This document shows, in pieces, positions 18,669-27,852 of a stretch of 45,373 nt of DNA. Numbering within the stretch: position 1 is the stretch's first letter; every line of letters starts with the position of its first letter. The translations under genes and the position numbers were made by a program. The DNA lies in assembly GCA_024225195.1 (NCBI GenBank), contig JAAEMV010000050.1, positions 1 to 45,373 of the forward strand, in the 5' to 3' direction. The stretch is from Planctomycetaceae bacterium. GTDB lineage: Bacteria > Planctomycetota > Planctomycetia > Pirellulales > Pirellulaceae. Below the pieces are notes generated by a model. That model ran no database searches. It was not told the origin of the DNA and saw nothing but the letters and a program-made list of their open reading frames with translations.

Positions 18669-19472
18669 ATGCTGGAAATTGCATCTAAAATGCGCACCCT
18701 CTGTTTCCCGCCTCGATGCGTCAATTGTCGAACCGAAATTGGCCAATCTAAGATTCGGCAAAATCAATATCGAGGTAAACATGCGACCTCATTACATCAA
18801 CACGAGCGACTCACATCTTTACTGGAAAGCCATTGGTGCGACCGTTGCTTTCCGAATTTGGTTCATCAAGACCTTGCCACCTGCTGGACTTGCGGTGCTC
18901 AACTGAACCAGCAATCGCCTTTGGGCATCAGATGCGCCCTTTGTTTTAAGAAAAACTTTCGATTCACTAGGGCAATTTCACTTGGCAACTACCAGGGTCA
19001 ACTCCAACAGTTGGTTATTCGAATGAAAAACCAGCACGACGAACCATTGACAATTCAGTTAGGCAACCTACTGGCGAATCAATTAATTGATTCTGAATTA
19101 TTTGAAAACATTGATTTAATTACCGCAGTCCCAACGCATTGGTGGCGAAGGTTGAAGCGAGGCTTTCAGGCTGCCGAGATGATTGCCGAGACCATCGCGC
19201 ACGAGGTCGATCGACAGTTCAGGCCAGAAATTCTGAAATGCCAGCGAAGCACAAAAAAGCAAGGAACGCTCGCCAGTACAGCCCGTCAGAAAAACGTTCA
19301 AAATGCTTTTAGCGTGAATCGCTCGACCTCACTTCAAGGGGCAAACGTACTCCTGATTGATGATGTCATGACCTCAGGGGCAACGGTCAATGAAATTTCT
19401 CGCATTTTACTTCGCTCTGGAGTTGAGAAAGTTTACGTAGGTGTCATCGCGAGGGGCGCCCGCGTCAGCTAA
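18669..19472 (+). CDS. comF: ComF family phosphoribosyltransferase-like protein
   Basis: The N-terminal zinc-finger region has four CxxC pairs (CVNC, CDRC, CWTC, CALC). It is followed by a phosphoribosyltransferase fold with AVPTHWWRRLKRGF and the PRPP-binding loop VLLIDDVMTSGATVNE. This is the standard ComF layout. Some homologues are needed for DNA uptake in natural transformation; the molecular activity is not firmly established. The length (267) is at the upper end for the family. A second in-frame ATG at 18690 (MRTLCFPPRC) is an alternative start. DUF502 and hemC follow on the same strand. Confidence 0.85.
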   Translation: MLEIASKMRTLCFPPRCVNCRTEIGQSKIRQNQYRGKHATSLHQHERLTSLLESHWCDRCFPNLVHQDLATCWTCGAQLNQQSPLGIRCALCFKKNFRFTRAISLGNYQGQLQQLVIRMKNQHDEPLTIQLGNLLANQLIDSELFENIDLITAVPTHWWRRLKRGFQAAEMIAETIAHEVDRQFRPEILKCQRSTKKQGTLASTARQKNVQNAFSVNRSTSLQGANVLLIDDVMTSGATVNEISRILLRSGVEKVYVGVIARGARVS

Positions 19473-19574
19473 ACTACTGCTTCCAGCGTCCACTACTTAG
19501 GTGTGCATCGCCTGATAATTATCCCTTTTTTCATCCCCGTATGCTTACACCCGTTTGCTGATTGCCGATTTTTA

Positions 19575-20612
19575 ATGAACTCAGAAGACAAATCGACTCG
19601 GAAAAAATCCGCTGTCAAAAAAAGTAATAAAAAGAACCCTCCCACCAAGGCTGGCTGGTTTCGCCGATCCTTTAATCCGTTCCGTATCGCAACGCTCAGA
19701 GGGTTAGGAATCCTACTCCCACCGTTGCTGACAATCATGCTCTTCGCCTGGGCTTGGAACACGATCGAAAGAGCTATCTTACTTCCTGTTGAGTCACTTT
19801 CCGAAACGGCCCTTGCATACGCAATCGAAGACATCCGCACCGATTCGATGATCGAAGTCGAAACGAACGGACTAGAAAACGTTCAGGAACGATTCAAGTC
19901 TGGCGCTCAAGGAAAGCTCTACACTTCGCTCGACGGAACTTTACTAGTCCAATTTAATAGCCATTGGCTCCCCTTGGACGTGTTTGAGATGGTCAGTGCG
20001 AATCCTGGCACTGCGAATCTCTCTACTGCGCATGACTACTACAAACGTTACGTACAACTGAGATACTTGAAACGACACCTCGTGATACCGGCCTTTTTGG
20101 CCATCTTCCTCGGGGTCATGTACATTGTCGGAAAATTACTCGCCGCGGGAATTGGTCGCTTTTTTTGGCATCAATTCGAATCGCTCATCAATCGCTTGCC
20201 GATCATTCGAAACGTTTACTCGTCCGTCAAACAGGTCACCGATTTTGCGTTCAGTGAAACTGATGTTCAATTTACGCGAGTCGTTGCAGTTGAGTATCCC
20301 CGACGAGGGATTTGGTCAATCGGGTTTGTAACCGGAGAGAGCATGCTGGATATCCGCCGCGCTGCCGGGGAACCCGTCCTTTCAGTTTTAATGCCGACCA
20401 GTCCTATGCCTGCAACGGGATTCACGATTTCAATTCCCAAAAGCGAAACCGTCGATCTCGACATTACGATTGACCAAGCTATCCAATATTGCGTTAGCTG
20501 CGGTGTCGTCGTGCCGGATCACCAATCCGCAAAAACCGCGATTGAAGGCGAGTTTCAAAAGAAGAATCAAAACAAATCGCAACTGGAAAACGATGCCCCA
20601 GACGACGACTAA
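19575..20612 (+). CDS. DUF502 membrane protein
   Basis: This protein of the DUF502 family (345 residues from the ATG at 19575) carries the family motifs RGLGILLPPLLTI (first helix), GRFFWHQFESLINRLPIIRNVYSSVKQV, VVAVEYPRRGIWSIGFVTG and MPTSPMPATGF. It has two transmembrane helices. The central insertion between them (about residues 70-160) is long for the family. The N-terminus is very lysine-rich. An upstream GTG at 19503 would add 24 residues containing an unlikely hydrophobic stretch. Related proteins are implicated in membrane trafficking in plants, but the bacterial function is unknown. Confidence 0.85.
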   Translation: MNSEDKSTRKKSAVKKSNKKNPPTKAGWFRRSFNPFRIATLRGLGILLPPLLTIMLFAWAWNTIERAILLPVESLSETALAYAIEDIRTDSMIEVETNGLENVQERFKSGAQGKLYTSLDGTLLVQFNSHWLPLDVFEMVSANPGTANLSTAHDYYKRYVQLRYLKRHLVIPAFLAIFLGVMYIVGKLLAAGIGRFFWHQFESLINRLPIIRNVYSSVKQVTDFAFSETDVQFTRVVAVEYPRRGIWSIGFVTGESMLDIRRAAGEPVLSVLMPTSPMPATGFTISIPKSETVDLDITIDQAIQYCVSCGVVVPDHQSAKTAIEGEFQKKNQNKSQLENDAPDDD

Positions 20613-20662
20613 GTCTGGCAACGATGGACGTTCGCTCAAGTTTCAGCACAACCTAACACAAC

Positions 20663-21595
20663 ATGACACAAAATCACGCTAACAAAAAATCAGACATCCG
20701 GCTCGGCACCCGCGGCAGCCAATTAGCTTTGTGGCAAAGCAATTGGGTTAAGTGCGAGCTTGAAAAACTTGGCATCAGCGTTGAGCTTATAACAATTAAA
20801 ACTGAGGGTGATATCCAAACGGGATCGCTCGCTCAAATTGGCGGACAAGGTCTTTTCACAAAACGCCTTCAGGTAGCTCTCCTGAATGAAGAGATTGATC
20901 TCGCAGTCCACAGCCTCAAAGACTTACCCACGGAAGATCATCCACAACTTACGATTGCGGCGGTGCCCCCCCGTGAAACTGTCGCCGATGCATTAGTCAG
21001 CAACCGTTTCACTAGTTTACAAGACTTGCCTTCGCAGGCAGTCATCGGTACCGGGAGTGTCCGGCGAGCTGCCCAACTACTGCATTTGCGACCGGATCTT
21101 GAAATTCGGGACATTCGCGGTAACGTCGATACGCGATTGAAAAAACTTGATGCTGGTGAATTCGACGCGATCATCTTAGCCTCCGCAGGGCTGCTTCGGC
21201 TCGGGTTCGAAAATAGAATCTCGTACAAGTTCCCGCCGAACGAATTGGTGCCGGCCGTCGGCCAGGGAGCTCTTGGCTTGGAAACCCGCCGAACAGACGA
21301 GGAGACAATTTCTCGAATCGCTAATCTCAATGACCCAGTAAGTTTTCACCGCGCAATGGCCGAACGAGCGATGCTTCGAACACTGTATGCTGGCTGCCTT
21401 TCACCCGTCGGTGCCTTAACGCATGTTCAAAATGGCCTGCTTCAACTTAAAGGCGCAGTTCTCAGCCATGACGGAGAACACAAAATTGAGTGCGAAGAAA
21501 CAAGCGATCTAGAGCAATCGAACTCACTTGGTCAGAGAGTTGCCGAAAAATTGATCGAAGCAGGCGCAGCCCAGTACCTTCAAGACCGCGATTGA
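20663..21595 (+). CDS. hemC: Porphobilinogen deaminase (hydroxymethylbilane synthase)
   Basis: HemC polymerises four porphobilinogens to hydroxymethylbilane in haem synthesis. The 310-residue protein has the family signature throughout: LGTRGSQLALWQ, the HSLKDLPT segment with the catalytic Asp, GTGSVRRAAQL, RGNVDTRL and VGQGALG. It also has AGCLSPVGA, where Cys245 is the attachment site of the dipyrromethane cofactor. The ATG at 20663 fits the family start. It is 50 bp downstream of the DUF502 gene. Confidence 0.97.
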   Translation: MTQNHANKKSDIRLGTRGSQLALWQSNWVKCELEKLGISVELITIKTEGDIQTGSLAQIGGQGLFTKRLQVALLNEEIDLAVHSLKDLPTEDHPQLTIAAVPPRETVADALVSNRFTSLQDLPSQAVIGTGSVRRAAQLLHLRPDLEIRDIRGNVDTRLKKLDAGEFDAIILASAGLLRLGFENRISYKFPPNELVPAVGQGALGLETRRTDEETISRIANLNDPVSFHRAMAERAMLRTLYAGCLSPVGALTHVQNGLLQLKGAVLSHDGEHKIECEETSDLEQSNSLGQRVAEKLIEAGAAQYLQDRD

Positions 21596-21725
21596 ATTGA
21601 CGGAAGCCAAGTTCCTTACGCGGCTTACTCGTTACTGTCTCTTGGGGATGCGAGGCAAGGCGGATCTTTACTTAGAGCTCCGCAACAGTCGCATTGCGTC
21701 CACAGCTTGGACGGCATTTCGTGAT

Positions 21726-21757
21726 CGCTATGATTAGCCTCAATCAACGCTATGATT
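21726..21757. repeat. Short direct repeat upstream of the hydroxylase gene
   Basis: CGCTATGATT occurs at 21726-21735 and 21748-21757, a 22-bp period. It lies in the 237-bp gap between hemC and the aromatic amino acid hydroxylase gene. The period equals about two helical turns, so a regulator site is conceivable, but it could be a chance or slippage repeat. No other feature was seen in this gap. Confidence 0.35.
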
Positions 21758-21832
21758 TTGAGCATCAAACAATCAACAGCCAGGACCTTCACAAGCCTCC
21801 CTGGTTTCATCACATGGATAAGCGAGTGAGCT

Positions 21833-23155
21833 ATGCCCAATCATACGCAAGCCGACTACGAACTGTTTGCCCAAAAAAATGGGCTCCGCCTAAGTGATGT
21901 GACTCCACTAACGCTCGAAGAACGACTTCAGCGTTTGGAAACGGAGTTGTCCCGGACAGATGTTCCGTATCCGATCGACTCCCACAAACGAGCCCCCTAC
22001 ATTGCGGCTGCCAAATCAGGGCTTCCTTTTCGCACTGGCAACCTGGGCTCCGAGTCGGTTGACCTCGGTGATTATGAATGCCATCAGCATTACGAAAACT
22101 ATTCTTTTGAAGAACATCTCAGCTGGGCTTGTCTGGTCGCCCAACAGAAAAAAACCAAGGAAAAATTCGCCTGCCAAGAATACCAGAATGGTGAAAAATT
22201 ATTCGAAATTTCTGGAGGCGTCATTCCAGACTTTTACCTACTCAACGCACGAATCTACCAACAGACGGCTTGGCAACTCGCAACCGTCAATGAAATCATT
22301 CCTGCCGAACTCTTTTTTACATGTCACAGCAAACGTTTCTTTCCCGTGACGACATTCATGCGTCCGCTCGGAACAGATTACCTCGAAGAACCTGACATTG
22401 GGCACGACGTTGCCGGACACGTCGCGACGTTTACTATTTCTGCGGTTGCAAACGTGATGAAATATCACGGTGAAGCTCGAAATATAATTTACGCCGATCG
22501 AGATCAACAAATCGAAGCAGTGCAGGGGGATGAAAAGGCAATTCAACTCATCAAAGAAACTGCCGATGAGTTGCTGAAATATGCAGGGCGAATCTATTGG
22601 TTCACCGTTGAATTTGGATTAGTAATGGAGAACGGTCAAGTCCGGGACTTTGGTGCAGGAATCCTCTCTTCACCGGGTGAGACGATTTATAGCATCGGCG
22701 GAGGTGAATCGAATCGGATCTTAATCGACCCCTCGTGTGACCAAGATCTACTTCGGTTGGCCAACACTGATTACCTGATCAGCGAATTCCAAAAAACCTA
22801 CTTCGTTTTGGAAGACTTTGATTTGCTCGAATCATTGACGCCAGACAGGATTTTGGAAGCCAGTAAAAAAGCGATGGACCTACCCGACTTCACTTGGCGA
22901 GAAATTCTCCCTGGTGATCGAGTGATCGATGTTGGAACTGCCATGATGAGCATCAACGAAAAATACCACCGGCTAATGGCAGGTCAGGAAATGGATGAAT
23001 GCCTGACTCGGACCGCCATCAAAAACCTCAACCTTTACCGCGATGGGCTCAGCAGCGAACTCCTAGCGCAGTTTCAGCAAATGCCAAACGAGGTTCCGCA
23101 GGAAGTAGCACGTTGGTTTGACGAAAACCGGGACAACGTTAATTCTCTTAACTAA
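21833..23155 (+). CDS. Biopterin-dependent aromatic amino acid hydroxylase (phenylalanine 4-monooxygenase-like)
   Basis: The family's non-haem iron site is present: EPDIGHDVAGH supplies His191 and His196, and YWFTVEFGL supplies Glu260 (two histidines and one carboxylate). Other family segments include FMRPLGTDYLEEPD, FGAGILSSPGET and the C-terminal QKTYFVLEDFDLL. The enzyme would hydroxylate phenylalanine (or a related aromatic amino acid) with a pterin and O2. At 440 residues it is longer than most bacterial enzymes (about 260-300) and has about 120 residues before the catalytic core. The first motif reads HDxxGH rather than the usual HExxGH. It is convergent with ppc. Confidence 0.85.
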   Translation: MPNHTQADYELFAQKNGLRLSDVTPLTLEERLQRLETELSRTDVPYPIDSHKRAPYIAAAKSGLPFRTGNLGSESVDLGDYECHQHYENYSFEEHLSWACLVAQQKKTKEKFACQEYQNGEKLFEISGGVIPDFYLLNARIYQQTAWQLATVNEIIPAELFFTCHSKRFFPVTTFMRPLGTDYLEEPDIGHDVAGHVATFTISAVANVMKYHGEARNIIYADRDQQIEAVQGDEKAIQLIKETADELLKYAGRIYWFTVEFGLVMENGQVRDFGAGILSSPGETIYSIGGGESNRILIDPSCDQDLLRLANTDYLISEFQKTYFVLEDFDLLESLTPDRILEASKKAMDLPDFTWREILPGDRVIDVGTAMMSINEKYHRLMAGQEMDECLTRTAIKNLNLYRDGLSSELLAQFQQMPNEVPQEVARWFDENRDNVNSLN

Positions 23156-23163
23156 ATCAAGCC

Positions 23164-23187
23164 GCTTCAGCCACGTGCTTCAGCCAC
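23164..23187. repeat. 11-bp tandem duplication with 2-bp spacer
   Basis: GCTTCAGCCAC occurs at 23164-23174 and 23177-23187, just after the hydroxylase stop in the 118-bp convergent gap before the ppc stop. No terminator-like hairpin was seen there. Confidence 0.55.
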
Positions 23188-23273
23188 ACCAAACCCAATT
23201 TCGCCGACTTCTCATTACACCGAGCCCAACACCGATTTAGGGTTCGTCGCCGCGTCGACCAAATTCAATAGCA

Positions 23274-26054
23274 TTACCCGACGCTTTGCAGTCCCGCAGC
23301 GATTCCATTGACCGATTGAAGAATCTCATGACGAATTGCATCCGAATCCAACACCTCGGGGTCGGACCGTAATTTTTTAAGTAACTCAACTTGGATGTAG
23401 TTAAGCGGATCGACGTAGGGATTTCTAACTTTGATACTGTGCTGCAACCACGGCTCGCAATGCAAGAGTTCGTCTACCTCCGCGACTTCGAGAACCAGCT
23501 TTTTACTAAGGTCAAATTCTGCTTTGATATCCTCGTAAACAGCTCCGCCATGCTCTTCAGAGAGCGACGCATACAACGCTGAAATTGCCATATCAGCGCG
23601 TCCCATCCCCAACTGGACATTGCTCATCAGGGTACGAAAGAATGGCCACCGCTGATTCATCTCTCTCAATTCCGCCAACTTCGAATCATAGTCTCCCTCG
23701 GCAAGCCAATCCTGAAACCCTGTTCCAACACCGAACCAACTGGGGATATCCGTTCTAGTTTGCGTCCAGGCAAAAACCCAGGGAATCGCCCTCAAGTCAT
23801 CCAGTGTCTCAGTTGCCGCTCGGCGACTTGGCCGCGAGCCGATATTTAATTGTCCAATCTGATCGATTGGCGAAGCGGCATGGAAGTACTCAAGAAAATC
23901 CTCTCGTTCCACAAGGCTTCGATACTTTCGATAGGCGATCGAACTCAACTCATCCATGATTTCAGACCAACGCTCAATTTTATCAAATACCGGACGTGTT
24001 CCTGTCGAACAGAGCACGGCATGCACCAACTGCTGTAGATGTCGATGAGCAATCTCCGGCTCACTGTACCGCGAACTAACGACTTCTCCCTGTTCTGTAA
24101 TTCGAATCCGTCCCCGAACCGATTCGGGGGGCTGAGCCAAAATCGCTCGATTCGCCGGTCCACCTCCGCGTCCTATCGAACCGCCACGCCCGTGGAACAG
24201 AGTCAGCACGATTCCATTGCGCTGACACACTTCCGCCAATTGTCGCTGAGCAGTAAACAACATCCAGTTCGCCCGTAGATATCCGCCATCCTTATTGCTG
24301 TCACTGTATCCAATCATGATTTGTTGCTGATTGCCACGCTCAACAAGATGTTTTGCGTAAACGGGATTATCGAATAACGCTTGCATGATCGCGGGCGCCG
24401 CTTTTAAATCCTCAACTGTTTCAAACAGCGGCACAATGTCGAGTGAACCAAACAAATCTGCATCATGTGCCAACAAAAGAACTTCAAGAATATGACTGAC
24501 GCCCTGAGTCATACTGATAATGTAAGCCTCGATGGCTTGGTTCCCCATCTTAGCCTGAGCAAATCCAATCAAGCGAAACAGGGTGAGAAGATCATCCGTC
24601 TGACTAGTGAATCCAAATTGACCGTCCGATTTACGTCCGCCGGACCAAGACCTCGGGCTCTCTATCTCGCGGCTAAGTACTGCAATCTTCTCCGCTTCAG
24701 GGAGCGACTGATAATCTTCCACCGTCTGATTCTTTGCAAAAATCTCCGCGGCAGCTTCTTGATGACGCTTCGAATGTTGTCGCAAATCGAGAGATGCCAT
24801 GTGAAAGCCAAACACCTGGGCAGATCGAATCAATCTTGCAAATCGACCACGCACCAATCGCTCACCCTGATTGGCTAACAAACTATCACGAATCAGATAT
24901 AAATCATCTAGAAATTGGTCGACCGAATCGTAGGCTCGGGGATCTTTTTTCACTGCTGGAACCCGACTCCAGGTAATTTCATTTTGCTTTTTCGTCGCGA
25001 CTAATCGCCGATAAATCATAATCAGCTTTTGCCGGTAAGGTTCCTGCGAAAATCGCTCCAAAACTTCATACTCTTCCTCGGGAACCAACTCTCGATCTTT
25101 TTCTAAACTAGCCAAAAACCAATGGCTGAAATTCACGCGTGTTGTCGACGGGCTCAACAGCGAGTACATCGAGCGAACCTCTTTTAGATAATGAGACAAA
25201 ACAGTCGCTTCATGCTCTTGAAGCGTCTCCTCCGTCACGTCGGTTGTCACGTACGGATTACCGTCTCGATCACCACCGATCCAAGAACCGTATGAAAGAA
25301 ACGAAGGAACATCGAAACGTTGCTCAGGAAAATGCTTCACCAACGCGGCATCGAGTTCTTCATAAATCCGCGGCACTAAATCAAAAAGTGTGTTTTCAAA
25401 AAAGTACAAACCACTATTTCGCACTTCGTCCATCACTGTCGGTCGGCGATTTCGAGTCTCGTCACTTTGCCACAGCAGGACAATATAATCCCGCAGTAAT
25501 TCCTCAGCCTCATTTCGCTCCTGAGCAAATAGGTCGGCAGAATCAAGTCGCTTAAGCAATGTCGAAACTTTGTTGAGGATTTGACGAATTGTCCGTCGTT
25601 TCGATTCCGTTGGGTGTGCCGTAAAAACCGGCGTTACCACCATGCGTGTTAGAATCTCCTGAATTTCTGAAGCCTCAACTCCCTCACGTTTGAGTGTACC
25701 CAAAGCTTCATCCATGGTTTCGTCCATGGGGACATTCGATTCGAACGCAGTCTCTGCGCGTTCACGCAAAATCCGAACTCGCTCTCGCTCCTCCGCCAAA
25801 TTCACTAACTGAAAATACGTTGAGAATGCTTTTAAATTTGCCGCTGCCAGAGGCAGGTCATTCAACAAACTTGGAATCACCTCATCCAATCGCTGCTTCG
25901 CGCCAGCATCCCCCGCCCGCCAGGCTTTCGCCAATTTGCGTATCTCTTCCTCCATCTCAAACACTTCACGCCCCTCTTGGGCGATAATCGTCTCCCCTAA
26001 CAATCCGCCCAACAATCGAATCGTTCCGCTCAGCTCATTTTGTTTTTTGTTCAT
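23274..26054 (-). CDS. ppc: Phosphoenolpyruvate carboxylase
   Basis: This 926-residue enzyme carboxylates PEP to oxaloacetate, an anaplerotic reaction. Catalytic motifs include VFTAHPTES (His147), GGDRDGNP, GYSDSNKDGG, FHGRGGSIGRGGGP and PPESVRGRIRITEQGE. The C-terminus ends NGIAAGLQSVG, close to the family's usual NGIAAGxRNTG, so the protein is complete. Its N-terminus contains the LRLLGxLLGE-like helix of bacterial PEPC. It is a single gene, convergent with the hydroxylase gene and divergent from ilvC. Confidence 0.97.
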   Translation of the reverse strand: MNKKQNELSGTIRLLGGLLGETIIAQEGREVFEMEEEIRKLAKAWRAGDAGAKQRLDEVIPSLLNDLPLAAANLKAFSTYFQLVNLAEERERVRILRERAETAFESNVPMDETMDEALGTLKREGVEASEIQEILTRMVVTPVFTAHPTESKRRTIRQILNKVSTLLKRLDSADLFAQERNEAEELLRDYIVLLWQSDETRNRRPTVMDEVRNSGLYFFENTLFDLVPRIYEELDAALVKHFPEQRFDVPSFLSYGSWIGGDRDGNPYVTTDVTEETLQEHEATVLSHYLKEVRSMYSLLSPSTTRVNFSHWFLASLEKDRELVPEEEYEVLERFSQEPYRQKLIMIYRRLVATKKQNEITWSRVPAVKKDPRAYDSVDQFLDDLYLIRDSLLANQGERLVRGRFARLIRSAQVFGFHMASLDLRQHSKRHQEAAAEIFAKNQTVEDYQSLPEAEKIAVLSREIESPRSWSGGRKSDGQFGFTSQTDDLLTLFRLIGFAQAKMGNQAIEAYIISMTQGVSHILEVLLLAHDADLFGSLDIVPLFETVEDLKAAPAIMQALFDNPVYAKHLVERGNQQQIMIGYSDSNKDGGYLRANWMLFTAQRQLAEVCQRNGIVLTLFHGRGGSIGRGGGPANRAILAQPPESVRGRIRITEQGEVVSSRYSEPEIAHRHLQQLVHAVLCSTGTRPVFDKIERWSEIMDELSSIAYRKYRSLVEREDFLEYFHAASPIDQIGQLNIGSRPSRRAATETLDDLRAIPWVFAWTQTRTDIPSWFGVGTGFQDWLAEGDYDSKLAELREMNQRWPFFRTLMSNVQLGMGRADMAISALYASLSEEHGGAVYEDIKAEFDLSKKLVLEVAEVDELLHCEPWLQHSIKVRNPYVDPLNYIQVELLKKLRSDPEVLDSDAIRHEILQSVNGIAAGLQSVG

Positions 26055-26279
26055 TAGTTCTGTGGATCACTTACAACGGAGACCCGACATGATTCACTGA
26101 CGGGCAAAATTAGGATAACGCCAACCCGATCGCAATCGAGCAGGCCACATTTTAGCCCTGTTCTGAGGACAAAATCGAATATATCGCAGGAAAAATTAAA
26201 ACTATGGCCTCAAAATAATCGCCGGAAAAAATTTAGTATCCAAATCACTGCTCCTCGCTCACTGCACTACGATCGCAAT

Positions 26280-26564
26280 TTAACAACGACCGCCGCAAAT
26301 CACCTTCAAAGGAACAGAATCAACCGCAATCAGCTCAACCCACATCCATCCATTTTCAACTCGCACCCAAGTTACACATTGGGCAATTTCTTTTGGCAAA
26401 ACCTTGGAATTGACTTTCATCGCTCCCTCTTTAGAATCGGCTTCGCGTGCTGAATCAGAGAGGGGCAAAAGGAAACGATCACGTTTGTTTGATTGCAGCA
26501 TCAAATTATACGAAAGTCCATTCCTGCGATAGCGAACTTTACCCCGATGATCAGCGTGCTGCAA
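26280..26564 (-). CDS. Small hypothetical protein (doubtful)
   Basis: A 94-residue open frame on the minus strand lies in an otherwise gene-free region. The composition is protein-like, with a Trp-rich stretch (VTWVRVENGWMWVEL) and a C-terminus ending in CGGRC. No family is recognised and no Shine-Dalgarno sequence supports the start. It overlaps the ilvC leader ORF on the opposite strand. It could be a genuine short protein or a chance ORF. Confidence 0.25.
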   Translation of the reverse strand: MQHADHRGKVRYRRNGLSYNLMLQSNKRDRFLLPLSDSAREADSKEGAMKVNSKVLPKEIAQCVTWVRVENGWMWVELIAVDSVPLKVICGGRC

Positions 26565-26585
26565 ATTTCACGCAAGACAACTTGA
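26547..26585 (+). promoter_or_regulatory. Candidate ilvC leader peptide (MISVLQISRKTT)
   Basis: The ATG at 26547 opens a 12-codon ORF in which four of the first six residues are branched-chain amino acids (I, V, L, I). Its TGA abuts the stem of an intrinsic terminator 85 nt upstream of ilvC. This is the layout of a translation-coupled attenuator. No clear ribosome-binding site and no convincing antiterminator pairing were found, so the assignment is tentative. Confidence 0.3.
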
Positions 26586-26615
26586 ACGGCTCGCACGTAT
26601 TGCGAGTCGTTTTTT
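26585..26615 (+). terminator. Intrinsic terminator in the ilvC leader
   Basis: AACGGCTCGC (26585-26594) pairs with GCGAGTCGTT (26602-26611), with one G-U pair, around the 7-nt loop ACGTATT. A run of six T follows at 26610-26615. No plus-strand gene ends upstream, so it either terminates a leader transcript of ilvC (attenuation) or ends a small RNA. Confidence 0.7.
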
Positions 26616-26670
26616 GATTTAGCCAACCACACATCCCTTCCGGAATCTTTGGAAATAGCTGGAGCCCATA

Positions 26671-27672
26671 ATGACCACCATGTTTTTCGAGTCAGATATT
26701 AATAGCCAAGCCCTTGAAAACCTCTGTGTTGCCATGATTGGCTACGGCAGCCAAGGTCGTGGACAGGCGATGAACCTTAGAGATAGCGGAATAAACGTCG
26801 TTGTCGGGCTTCGCGAAGGCGGTAAAAGCTGGAACCAAGCTGTTTCCGAAGGCTGGGCACCGCTGAGTATGGAAGATGCGGCAAAGCAAGCGGATGTCGT
26901 TTGCATGATGTGCCCCGATATGGCACAGCCCCAGGTTTACCGCGATATCGTAGCTCCCAACCTCAAACCCGGATCCACCGTTTTATTCTCACATGGATTT
27001 TGTATTCATTACGGAGCGATTACAGTCGCACCGGAAAACAACGTCGTTATGCTTGCCCCGAAAGGACCGGGTGGCATGGTTCGACGTCAATATGAAGAAG
27101 GCAGCGGTGTTCCCGGACTTGTCGCAGTGCATCAGGACGCGACCGGTAATGCACTCGACATCGCACTTTCCTACGGATGGGCAATCGGTGCTGCGAGAGC
27201 TGGAATCATCCAGACGACCTTCCCGGAAGAAACCGAAACTGATTTGTTTGGCGAGCAAGCAGTCCTCTGCGGTGGCTTAACGGAATTGATAACCGCCGGT
27301 TGGGAGACACTCGTCGAAGCCGGCTATCAACCGGATGTCGCCTATTTTGAATGCCTGCACGAAGTCAAATTAATCGTCGATTTGATCTACGAAGGTGGAA
27401 TCGCACGGATGCACGAGTTTATCAGCGATACGGCAGCCTACGGAGACCTCGTTAGTGGAAAACGAATCATCACCGATGAGACTCGAGCCAACATGAAAGC
27501 AGTGCTTAAAGACATTCAAGATGGAACCTTTGCTAAACAATGGCAAGAAGAAGCGGCCTCGGGATCAGCGAACTTCAAGCGGATGATGGAAGAAGACATC
27601 GCCCACCCCATTGAAGCGACCGGCCAAGCCTTGAGAAAGCAATTTTCATGGCTGAAACAAAACCAGGCTTAG
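26671..27672 (+). CDS. ilvC: Ketol-acid reductoisomerase
   Basis: IlvC converts acetolactate / acetohydroxybutyrate to dihydroxy acids in branched-chain amino acid synthesis, using NAD(P)H and Mg. This is the short class I form (333 residues). The Rossmann motif reads GYGSQGRGQAMNL where most homologues have GYGSQGHAHALNL. KGPGGMVRRQYEEGSGVP, FGEQAVLCGGL and YFECLHEVKLIVDLIYEGGI carry the catalytic Mg-binding residues. GGAG at 26661-26664 supports the start at 26671. The next gene, ilvA, is in the same pathway, 180 bp downstream. Confidence 0.96.
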   Translation: MTTMFFESDINSQALENLCVAMIGYGSQGRGQAMNLRDSGINVVVGLREGGKSWNQAVSEGWAPLSMEDAAKQADVVCMMCPDMAQPQVYRDIVAPNLKPGSTVLFSHGFCIHYGAITVAPENNVVMLAPKGPGGMVRRQYEEGSGVPGLVAVHQDATGNALDIALSYGWAIGAARAGIIQTTFPEETETDLFGEQAVLCGGLTELITAGWETLVEAGYQPDVAYFECLHEVKLIVDLIYEGGIARMHEFISDTAAYGDLVSGKRIITDETRANMKAVLKDIQDGTFAKQWQEEAASGSANFKRMMEEDIAHPIEATGQALRKQFSWLKQNQA

Positions 27673-27852
27673 GATTGACGTCACAAGGTATCCGTCGGGC
27701 GTTCGTAAAAATAGTTGAACATCCTCTTGATCTAAGTTTGGATCTCTTCGATTTTGACTAACTTGACTACGCTTCAAAATGGCCACTCAACCGGCCATTG
27801 ACACTACTAACAGTCGACTCTTTGCTGTAAATCATCCGCTAAAGGTTGTGCA

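Larger units (their letters stand above)
26055..26670. other. Intergenic region between ppc and ilvC
   Basis: The 616 bp between divergent ppc and ilvC contain a weak minus-strand open frame (26280-26564), a 12-codon plus-strand leader-like ORF and a strong plus-strand terminator hairpin just upstream of ilvC. Nothing recognisable was seen in 26055-26279, apart from A/T-rich stretches where promoters for ppc would be expected. Confidence 0.5.

Noticed and set aside
18411-18782. Minus-strand 123-codon open frame in the lptF/G-comF gap
   Set aside because: It overlaps the well-supported comF start on the opposite strand, has no Shine-Dalgarno sequence and no recognisable motif.
18523-18906. 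Plus-strand 127-codon open frame overlapping comF
   Set aside because: It shares most of its length with comF in another frame and shows no protein-like motif.
25139-25555. Plus-strand 138-codon open frame inside ppc
   Set aside because: Antisense shadow of a strongly conserved gene; its composition is atypical for a protein.
27778-27799. Hairpin AATGGCC/GGCCATT between ilvC and ilvA
   Set aside because: A perfect 7-bp stem but no T-run, so not a terminator; no regulator site can be named.
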